Below, in pieces: positions 57,423 to 64,000 of a stretch of DNA of 64,000 nucleotides. Source of the stretch: Alphaproteobacteria bacterium (GTDB taxonomy: Bacteria > Pseudomonadota > Alphaproteobacteria > UBA9655). The stretch lies in assembly GCA_947457015.1 (NCBI GenBank), contig CANGTV010000002.1:1-64000 (forward strand). Reading direction: 5' to 3'. Each line of letters begins with the position of its first letter. The first letter of the stretch is position 1. Below the pieces are notes generated by a model. It was not told the origin of the DNA. It was given only the letters and a program-made list of their open reading frames with translations, and ran no database searches. The position numbers were made by a program, and so were the translations under genes.

Positions 57423-58293
57423 TAGATTTCCTCGTTGCGTTTTCAAACTTATACATACGTTCTACTAATTCTGGCCACTCAGGCACGACGTATCCAGTTT
57501 CCTTATTGAACCGCTCCGCCTTAAGAGAGCGATTAATACTTAAGCTATCACTAGGGATAATCTCAATAGTCTTTCTATAAGCTTTTGCAACGAGATGCAA
57601 GAGATCATATTTATTGATCGGCTTTGATGCCACATGATACAGCCCCCTCATTTGGGGTCTTGGAATCACAATATTTCGAATGATGTTGGCAATCTCAATC
57701 GTTGGGAAACCCGTATAAATAGCCTGAGTGAATCCATTTACAGACCCTTCCTGTGAGAGAAACCAATCCACAAGACTCCTTTGCCCTGATAATTCATGAC
57801 CAATAATCGATGTCCGAAGCGTTATAGCATGAGGATAATCCACTTCACCTAAAAGCTTAGAACGACCATATAAATCATAAGCATCGGGAAAGTCACTTTC
57901 AAGACAATCACCTTTGCTACCGGAAAATACACAGTCAGTGCTAATATGGATAAGACGCGCTCCCGCTTTTTGGCAAAGAGCTGCCAGCTGATGAGGCAGC
58001 AAGGAGTTAATAGGGATAGTTACCAGAGGATCTTTTGATTCCGCTAGCTGTTTAACAATTCCGATGCAATTCACAACAATATCGGGCTGAATATCTGTAA
58101 AAACTTTAGTGAGAGAAGCGTGATCCCCGCCATCTACGCCCGTAATCAGCTGAGACGACAGCTCATTTGGAAAATACTGTAAAGCACTCTTTGTGCGAGC
58201 CGTTCCATAAACAGAAACGCCTTTGTCCTCTGCTAGGTACCGAAAGAGTGTATTGCCCAACATTCCTGTCACGCCAAGAACTAAAATTTTCAT
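57415..58293 (-). CDS. RmlD-like 4-ketoreductase (WbvR-like)
   Basis: A 292-residue short-chain reductase: VLGVTGMLGNTLFRYL at the N-terminus, VNCIGIVKQ, ISTDCVFSGSKGDCLESD and YGRSKLLGEV with the catalytic Tyr-Lys. It lacks the C-terminal cupin domain of CapF/WbjC and fits the shorter RmlD-like WbvR type, which in known pathways leads to UDP-L-RhaNAc and then, after 2-epimerisation, UDP-L-QuiNAc. It is the first gene of the polysaccharide operon. Confidence 0.85.
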   Translation of the reverse strand: MKILVLGVTGMLGNTLFRYLAEDKGVSVYGTARTKSALQYFPNELSSQLITGVDGGDHASLTKVFTDIQPDIVVNCIGIVKQLAESKDPLVTIPINSLLPHQLAALCQKAGARLIHISTDCVFSGSKGDCLESDFPDAYDLYGRSKLLGEVDYPHAITLRTSIIGHELSGQRSLVDWFLSQEGSVNGFTQAIYTGFPTIEIANIIRNIVIPRPQMRGLYHVASKPINKYDLLHLVAKAYRKTIEIIPSDSLSINRSLKAERFNKETGYVVPEWPELVERMYKFENATRKSNV

Positions 58294-58776
58294 TACTCAC
58301 ACTCCTTATGCGACTTTCCTAAAATTATTTTGAACATTAGCAGAGCACATTTATTTGTTTTTTTGAACAATAACACTTCTATTTTACGAGAACAGAACAA
58401 CTTATATTAGGCCTGCAAGACAGAGTCAAGAAAAACACCAGATCTCAATTCTAAGAATCAAAGAAGCGGTTGAAAATATTCATAAATTTTATATTTAAAC
58501 TTCCATTCTTTGAGAGAACCCGCTAATAAAAACAAGAAAAAAGAGGTCTTACTCAGAGATTTCTCATCCAATTCTATTGATCAAAGAAGAATAAATTTAA
58601 AACTAATAATAAAAAACGATCCAACCGTCCCTCAAGATGTTCATTAATACCTTTTTCACACAAAAGGATCCCTATCTTTAACGAATTTCTTTCTTCTTTA
58701 AGAAAACTACTTGAAAATGAGAAAATATTTACACAAGATTACAGTTTAATCGCGAAGTTTCACCTTTTATCCTGAC
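58294..58776. other. AT-rich intergenic region upstream of the polysaccharide operon
   Basis: About 480 bp with no convincing gene. It must hold the promoter of the operon that runs left from 58293 and the 3' region of the sulfatase-like gene ending at 58777. A frame without an initiation codon (plus strand, about 58585-58770) reads fairly protein-like at its end, but nothing supports it as a gene. No strong terminator is visible, so read-through from 58777 into the operon is possible. Confidence 0.4.
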
Positions 58777-60855
58777 TTAATCGACTGAAAAGGAGGATAA
58801 ATATACGCTAATAGGCTGCGGAAAATCCCAAGCTTCAATTTCCTTTGGAGAAATCGCATCCAACGGTTCAAATTTAAATTCATTGATACCATTTACAAGT
58901 AAGTTCTTTGGAATATCTAACTCTATGGTTTTCTCTCCCGGTGTGGAGATCGATATCATCTCTAATTCCTTACCATTTAACCACACCCGGACTCTCTGTT
59001 GAGGATGTTGCTTATTTATTAAAGGCGTGCAAACCATCTTAAGTTTATAAGCTTTATTTTCTATACCTACGCCATTCAGCATGAGTTTGGCCGGTTTTTC
59101 TTTTAACCATGCTCCACCAGGCTCTTTAATCCATTGATCATCTATATATCCAAAAGCATTTACTATTTTTGGGCCAATCTCGCGTGACAAATTTTGACCT
59201 TCTCCTGTCTCTTTTACAAACTCTTGAGCTAAAGAAGATACATTTCCTGCAAACTCCAAAACTACGTGATCATCAGAACTTTCATAAGGATTAGATTGAA
59301 TCTTATTTTTAAAAACAACAACCTTATTTTTCCCTACAATTTCAAATTCTTTCAACAGATCTGACTTTTCATCGATTAAATATCGTTGCACCAATGGCCT
59401 AAGCCCCAAAGTACTCGAGGCTGCTCTTGAAATTTGCAATTCGCCTGTTTTAAAAGGCGGCTTTATTAATATAGCTGCATTGTACATTGCAGCTATACGA
59501 GCCCATGGTCCTTTTTGAAGACCCTCAAAATCTTCACTCCCAGCATAGCTATATAGTTCGCTTTTTTCTCCAATAAAATGACCGTGATCTCCTGTAATAA
59601 TGATAAGGGATCTGTCATAAATCCCAATTTCTTTCATATGTTCCAAAAGGCGAGAAACTTGCCCTACAAAGAATCCCATTTCATTCCAATAGTTTTCAAC
59701 ACTCAACTCCAAAGGCTTTAAAAAGAAAGGTGGCAAATCTAAATGCTCAGATTTAAATACGAGAGGCACATGGGGGATCATACTATGAAAAAATAGAATC
59801 TTATTTTGACTCTTTCCTACGGGCGTTGTCATTAATCGATTCATAATATCATTACTAATTTTTTTATATCCTACCAACCACATTGTTGGATCGAATTGTG
59901 GATCTAACGCTAAAGTATTCATTGATTTTTTGATGATCCTCTGAATACTTAATGCAAATAAAGTAAAAGCAATGGCCCTAGGATCCGACGATTGATAGGA
60001 AAGCTGAGCGTTATGGAGTCTGGTGATATCTAAGCCTATCACAGTATTGTCAAACCCTGATTTTGTGGCATCTGTTATTAATGAAGAATCTCGTGCTTTT
60101 TTAAGTAGTTGTACACTGCTCTTATTTGAATCATTATCATATAAATTGCCGGTCAAGATTGCAGGAGCTGCATAAGTAGTGAACGGAAAAGGAGATGTGG
60201 CACGAGAAAATAAAGTGAAACCCTCGAAACTTTTCTTTTCTTGTTGGTTCACTGTAAAATATTGCTCGAGTGTTGAGCCTTGTAACATATCAGCTAAAAT
60301 AACAACGATATTTTTATCTGAAGCAAAACTCAGCTCATTCTTGTCAGAATAGTAACTCGCGGTGTAAGAAGAAAGCCAATATTGCAATGGGTAATAGATA
60401 ACAGCTGCGAATCCAAGAGTTGCAAAAGTCAGATAAATATTTCTTAAAATAATCTTATTTCTCCAAAACAACGCCGTCAAAACAACAATAGAAACAAGGT
60501 AAGAAAAATAAATTATACAATAGTAAAATAATGAGAAATCTTCAATTTCACTCCCATCAACGTGACGCCCACTTTCAGGATAAAAGATTGAGACAACAAA
60601 AAAGACAACAAAAAGAGAACGAAGAAAAGCGATGGCTATTTGGCGATACTTATTTGAAAAAAAAGAAACAATAAAAGCAGTTAATACACAAAGACTAATA
60701 CAAGCAACTGCCAAAATAATAAAAGAGGACTGATAGTCAACCGACTTATTAGCCGTAGAAAAAACAATCAAAATCGGATTTATTACAAAAATGAGCCCCC
60801 ACAGCGGGAGTGTTTCTAAAAATACGCGAAAAAATTTTTTTAACCAATGGTGCAT
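58777..60855 (-). CDS. Membrane sulfatase/phosphotransferase-like protein with C-terminal shared module (paralogue 1)
   Basis: A 692-residue protein. Five or so membrane helices fill residues 1-170. An alkaline-phosphatase-superfamily domain follows (about 178-510): IVVILADMLQG with Asp189, a Thr-rich nucleophile region SPFPFTTYAAPAILTG, HSMIPHVPL (His357) and ITGDHGHFIGE (422-425). This is the layout of periplasmic LtaS/EptA-type phospho-head-group transferases. Residues about 555-692 are the beta-rich module (GGAWLKEKPAKLMLNG, INKQHPQQRVRVWLNGKELE, FEPLDAISPKEIEAWDF). The substrate is unknown; head-group transfer to exported glycan is a hypothesis. About 60% identical to paralogue 2 by eye in the N-terminal part. 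Confidence 0.75.
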   Translation of the reverse strand: MHHWLKKFFRVFLETLPLWGLIFVINPILIVFSTANKSVDYQSSFIILAVACISLCVLTAFIVSFFSNKYRQIAIAFLRSLFVVFFVVSIFYPESGRHVDGSEIEDFSLFYYCIIYFSYLVSIVVLTALFWRNKIILRNIYLTFATLGFAAVIYYPLQYWLSSYTASYYSDKNELSFASDKNIVVILADMLQGSTLEQYFTVNQQEKKSFEGFTLFSRATSPFPFTTYAAPAILTGNLYDNDSNKSSVQLLKKARDSSLITDATKSGFDNTVIGLDITRLHNAQLSYQSSDPRAIAFTLFALSIQRIIKKSMNTLALDPQFDPTMWLVGYKKISNDIMNRLMTTPVGKSQNKILFFHSMIPHVPLVFKSEHLDLPPFFLKPLELSVENYWNEMGFFVGQVSRLLEHMKEIGIYDRSLIIITGDHGHFIGEKSELYSYAGSEDFEGLQKGPWARIAAMYNAAILIKPPFKTGELQISRAASSTLGLRPLVQRYLIDEKSDLLKEFEIVGKNKVVVFKNKIQSNPYESSDDHVVLEFAGNVSSLAQEFVKETGEGQNLSREIGPKIVNAFGYIDDQWIKEPGGAWLKEKPAKLMLNGVGIENKAYKLKMVCTPLINKQHPQQRVRVWLNGKELEMISISTPGEKTIELDIPKNLLVNGINEFKFEPLDAISPKEIEAWDFPQPISVYLSSFSVD

Positions 60856-60859
60856 TACT

Positions 60860-60995
60860 TATATCATCTCTGTTTTCTTTAATTTTTCCTCATGCTAGTA
60901 TCAAAAAAGTATTTGCAATCTCAGCAAAAGTTTTTAAGCATCCCTCAGGATATAGTCATAATAAATATCTCTTCGAAAAGCAAACAAAAGAAAAA
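60860..60995 (-). pseudogene. Relic of the 3' end of a NoeA-like methyltransferase gene
   Basis: This spacer between the two sulfatase-like genes aligns by eye with the end of the methyltransferase gene at 63572 and its downstream spacer. Minus-strand reading gives FRRDIYYDY where the intact gene has LREDIFCDY, then stops and a deletion, then TTTTTTGATACTAGC against TTTTTTGGTACCAGC, and a matching AT-rich spacer up to the ATG. It is a decayed copy left by tandem duplication of a methyltransferase - sulfatase-like unit. Confidence 0.75.
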
Positions 60996-61013
60996 CACAA
61001 TAGCAAAAAGATC

Positions 61014-63551
61014 CTAGAGTTGTCCTTTTGATGGATTAATTAGCTGAAAAGAGTGCAGATAAATGCTAATAGGCTGAGAAAAGTCCCAAGCGTCGATTTC
61101 TTTTGGTGAAATTGGATCCAAGGGTTCAAATTTAAATTCAGTAGCTCCATTTGCAAGTAAATTTGCCGGAATGTCTAAGTCTACTGTATTTTTTCCGGGT
61201 GTTGTAAGAGAGAGCATACCTAACTCCTTGCCATTTAACCACACCCGAACTCTCTGCTTAGGATGTTGTTCATTTACTAAACCTGTACATACCATTTGAA
61301 GTTTATAAGCTTTATTTTCTACACCTACAGCATGCAGCATGAGTGTGGCCGGTTTTTCTTTTAACCATGCTCCTTCAGGTTCTTTAATCCACTCGTTATC
61401 TAGATACTTAGGAACATCTGTTATTGTTGTCCCAATTTTATATGACGCATCACTTTGTGTACCCACCTTATTTGACTCACCATTTTGCAAAGGGCTTTCA
61501 AGCAGCTGAAAAGAGTGCAAACAAATACTAACGTTCTCTGGATTCAGTGGTTCAAACTTTATTTCATTGATAAAGTCTACAAGAAAATTCGCGGGAATGT
61601 CCAATTCCGTTGTTTTTTGTTCGGATGTTGTGAAAGAAAGCGTACCAATCTCCTTACCATTTAGCGAGACTCGAACGCTCTTGCTAGGATATTGAGCATT
61701 GACGAAGGTCGTATAAACAAGTCGAAGTTTATAATTTTTGCTTCCTAGACTTGATGGATTGAACACAAGCAGCGCTGGTTTTTCTTTTAACCATGCTCCA
61801 CCAGGTTCTTTAATCCACTCACTATCCAGGTATTCATGGATGTTTGTGACTGCTGCGCCTATTGTATATGATGCATTAAGCCGCCAATCTTTATCATCCT
61901 TTTCAAACTTCTTTGCTAAGGCGCTAACATTGCCTATAAACTCATTTACTATATGATCATCAGCAACCTCATAGGGGTTGGACTTGATTCCCCCTTTAAA
62001 AACAACAACTTTATTTTTTCCTACAATTTCAAATTCTTTCAATAGGTCTGATTTTTCATTGATTAAATATCGTTGTACCAATGACCTAAGTCCCAAAGTA
62101 CTCGAGGCTGCCCTGGAAATTTGTAATGGGCTCGATTGTAGAGGTGGCTTTATTAATATGGCAGCATTATACATCGCGGCTATCCGAGCCCAAGGTCCTT
62201 TTGCAAGACCTTCAAAATCTTCTGCTCCTGGATAAGCATATATTTCGCTGGTTTCCCCGATAAAGTGCCCATGATCTCCTGTAATAATAATGAGTGATTT
62301 ATCATAAATACCAATCTGTTTCATATGCGCCAAAAGATGAGAGACTTGGCCGAGAAAAAATCCCATTTCTTCAAAATAGTTTTCACCATTTAATTCCACC
62401 GATTTTAGAACAAGAGGCATTGTCTCCAGGTTCTTCTTCTTAAATACGTTAGGCGCATGAGTGATCATGCTATGAAAAAACATAATCTTATTTGTACTCT
62501 TGCCGATTGGGGAATCAGCCAGTCGATCCATGACCTCTTTGCTAGTTTTTTTATATCCTACCAACCACATATTTGGATCCTTACTTGGATTTAGCCCCAT
62601 AGCTTGTACCGATTTTTTTGTTATTTTCTGGATGCTCAATTCCAATAAAGTATAGGCTGTTTCTATAGGAGTAGAGGATTGATAAGAAAACTGGTCCTTG
62701 TGAAGTTTTACAATATCTAACCCTACCACAGTACTATCAAATCCTGCATTTGCAGCATCCGTCACAAGCGAAGAGTCTTTGTTCGCATCAATGCTTGTTG
62801 AGTTTTTCTTAGCACTTGTGTCATCTTTCACGTTATTATATAAACTTCCTGTCATAAGTGCCGGAGCTCCGTAGCTCGTAAACGGAAAAGGAGATACCGC
62901 ACGTGAAAACAATGTAAAGCCTTGAAGATTGTTTTTTTCATTGGGATGCATGGTAAGGTATTGCTCGAGCGTTGAGCCTTGCAACATATCCGCAAAAATA
63001 ACAATAATGTTTCGATCTGAAGCAAAGGTTAAATCAGTTTTATCCGAATAATAGGTTTGCGGTTCAGAAGTAACCCACTTCTGAACAGGATAATAGACAA
63101 TACAAACAAACCCGAGAATCACTAGAGCAACATAAACATTCCTTATCAAAAATTTCTCATTCAAAAACAATAGCATAAGAAGAAAAAACGAAACAATATA
63201 TATAGAATAAATTGTAAAGTAGTAAGACCATGAAAAATCTTCAGAAGCCCCCCCGTCAAGCTGACGTCCACTTTCAGGATAGAAAACCGAAACAACGAGA
63301 AAAACAACAAAAAGAGAACGAAAAAGAGCTATAGCTATGTGGCGATATTTATTTGAAAAAAAAGAGATAAAAAAAGCTGTTAGGGCAGAGAGACAAACAC
63401 CTGCAACACTTAAAATAAGAAAAGACCATTTGTACTCGAACGGTTGTTGCGGGATAAATGCAATTAAGACTGGATTTATAACAAAAATGAGCCCATATAA
63501 CGGTAAAACTTCCAAAAACACATGAAAAAAAGTTTTTAACCAACTGCGCAC
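61014..63551 (-). CDS. Membrane sulfatase/phosphotransferase-like protein with duplicated C-terminal module (paralogue 2)
   Basis: An 845-residue protein with the same plan as its neighbour: N-terminal membrane helices (about 1-165), an alkaline-phosphatase-superfamily domain (IIVIFADMLQG, SPFPFTSYGAPALMTG, HSMITHAPN, ITGDHGHFIGE), then two copies of the C-terminal module (about 560-680 and 695-840). Copy one has GGAWLKEKPALLVFNP and SVRVSLNGKEIGT; copy two has EGAWLKEKPATLMLHA, RVRVWLNGKELGM and FEPLDPISPKEIDAWDF. Copy two is closer to the single module of paralogue 1 than to copy one. The gene follows the methyltransferase gene by 20 bp. Confidence 0.75.
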   Translation of the reverse strand: MRSWLKTFFHVFLEVLPLYGLIFVINPVLIAFIPQQPFEYKWSFLILSVAGVCLSALTAFFISFFSNKYRHIAIALFRSLFVVFLVVSVFYPESGRQLDGGASEDFSWSYYFTIYSIYIVSFFLLMLLFLNEKFLIRNVYVALVILGFVCIVYYPVQKWVTSEPQTYYSDKTDLTFASDRNIIVIFADMLQGSTLEQYLTMHPNEKNNLQGFTLFSRAVSPFPFTSYGAPALMTGSLYNNVKDDTSAKKNSTSIDANKDSSLVTDAANAGFDSTVVGLDIVKLHKDQFSYQSSTPIETAYTLLELSIQKITKKSVQAMGLNPSKDPNMWLVGYKKTSKEVMDRLADSPIGKSTNKIMFFHSMITHAPNVFKKKNLETMPLVLKSVELNGENYFEEMGFFLGQVSHLLAHMKQIGIYDKSLIIITGDHGHFIGETSEIYAYPGAEDFEGLAKGPWARIAAMYNAAILIKPPLQSSPLQISRAASSTLGLRSLVQRYLINEKSDLLKEFEIVGKNKVVVFKGGIKSNPYEVADDHIVNEFIGNVSALAKKFEKDDKDWRLNASYTIGAAVTNIHEYLDSEWIKEPGGAWLKEKPALLVFNPSSLGSKNYKLRLVYTTFVNAQYPSKSVRVSLNGKEIGTLSFTTSEQKTTELDIPANFLVDFINEIKFEPLNPENVSICLHSFQLLESPLQNGESNKVGTQSDASYKIGTTITDVPKYLDNEWIKEPEGAWLKEKPATLMLHAVGVENKAYKLQMVCTGLVNEQHPKQRVRVWLNGKELGMLSLTTPGKNTVDLDIPANLLANGATEFKFEPLDPISPKEIDAWDFSQPISIYLHSFQLINPSKGQL

Positions 63552-63571
63552 TATAATACCTCTTTTTTCTA

Positions 63572-64000
63572 TTAAATTTCTTTACGCTGGTACCAAAAAA
63601 GGCATCTTCCGCTCTCAGATATAACTTGTTTTTGAATAATCTTAGAGCAGCTTTTTAAGTGTGTCTCAAATGTCTCCATGCTGTAGTCGCAGAAAATGTC
63701 TTCTCGAAGAGCAAGCATCTTCTGTACCGTACTATCCGACTTTGGAACAAATTCAATAACACCCTGTGGAGCAATATTGACAAGCCACTGCACTACTTGG
63801 TGAAGGGGAATATTTTTAGCGATTGCTAAGTGATGCTCGAACGCAAGGGCTACTAAAGCATCCGCCTTCGCTCGACTCATAAATCCGCCGCGCTCGGCTT
63901 GCATCCACCCTTGACTGGGGCTGGGATTAGCCGCATCCAAGAAAAGAGGTAGAAAAGGTAACCGCTGCTCTATGGAACGTGCAAAAGCCAAATCAATCGT
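63572..64000 (-). CDS. C-terminal part of a NoeA-like class I methyltransferase (runs off the window)
   Basis: At least 142 codons, open to the window edge; the 5' end lies beyond 64000. The visible part has AFARSIEQRLPFLPLFLDAANPSP, QGWMQAERGGF, ALAFEHHLAIAKNIPL, VIEFVPKSDSTVQKMLALREDIF and CLFWYQRKE. This is the C-terminal half of the large SAM methyltransferases annotated as nodulation protein NoeA-like. SAM-binding motifs would be upstream of the visible part. It precedes paralogue 2 by 20 bp, so they are probably co-transcribed. Confidence 0.75.
   Translation of the reverse strand, partial: TIDLAFARSIEQRLPFLPLFLDAANPSPSQGWMQAERGGFMSRAKADALVALAFEHHLAIAKNIPLHQVVQWLVNIAPQGVIEFVPKSDSTVQKMLALREDIFCDYSMETFETHLKSCSKIIQKQVISESGRCLFWYQRKEI

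Noticed and set aside
58585-58770. Open plus-strand frame without a start codon upstream of the polysaccharide operon
   Set aside because: The end reads like protein, but there is no start, no ribosome site and no family; the AT-rich base composition can produce it by chance.

Overview
The window looks like chromosome of a host-associated alphaproteobacterium, probably an intracellular symbiont of the Holosporales / Paracaedibacter type. This placement is inferred from gene content; no rRNA is present. The clues are alphaproteobacterial families and neighbourhoods (an NDUFS4-like complex I accessory subunit, a DUF2948 gene beside murA and dcd, sdhE before mfd, yebC-ruvCAB, a 1600-residue NAD-glutamate dehydrogenase), moderately low G+C, an uptake-oriented transporter set (nucleoside CNT carrier, NhaC, DAACS-like carrier, YhhQ), and several lineage-specific secreted proteins. 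There are no phage genes, CRISPR arrays or complete insertion sequences.

Layout. 0.5-10 kb: lnt, a divergent SLC1/DAACS carrier, trmB, a MotA/ExbB-type channel subunit, a Cys-rich secreted protein, a lysR-nhaC pair, a membrane-protein gene broken at a run of seven C, and yhhQ. 10-18 kb: a DUF4239 protein, groES-groEL under a CIRCE operator with a visible sigma70-type promoter, a secreted repeat protein, gmk, the NDUFS4-like gene, tRNA-Val(GAC), a 604-residue secreted protein built from three repeat types, and tRNA-Gly(GCC). 18-40 kb is mostly housekeeping: gdh, transaldolase/fructose-6-phosphate aldolase, priA, yebC, a methyltransferase with an apparent signal peptide, ruvCAB, miaA, nupC, rmuC, a DUF4139 protein, dgkA, sdhE and mfd. 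40-45 kb: a secreted protein, DUF2948, murA, dcd, a small 2TM protein, a MarR regulator and an SRPBCC protein.

45-64 kb, all on the minus strand, is a surface-polysaccharide locus. It holds three genes for a UDP-N-acetyl-6-deoxy-L-hexosamine (reductase, 4,6-dehydratase/epimerase, 2-epimerase), a Wzm/Wzt ABC exporter with a C-terminal cargo-type domain, a methyltransferase, four glycosyltransferase genes (one GT2-GT4 fusion and one GT2-methyltransferase fusion), then two paralogous membrane phosphotransferase/sulfatase-like proteins and the 3' part of a NoeA-like methyltransferase. The likely logic is that nucleotide sugar is made, a glycan is assembled in the cytoplasm, it is exported by Wzm/Wzt, and it may then be decorated on the periplasmic side.

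The most unusual signals are: (1) a C-terminal module of about 130 residues shared by the GT2-GT4 fusion and both sulfatase-like proteins, duplicated in one of them; (2) a tandem duplication of a [methyltransferase - sulfatase-like] unit, with one methyltransferase copy surviving only as a decayed relic between the paralogues; (3) a dispersed palindromic repeat that occurs as 68-bp single hairpins and as 147-161-bp elements that can fold as an outer stem with three arms; (4) a TIR-bounded, MITE-like element upstream of mfd; (5) a frameshift at a poly-C tract that may be decay or a phase switch.
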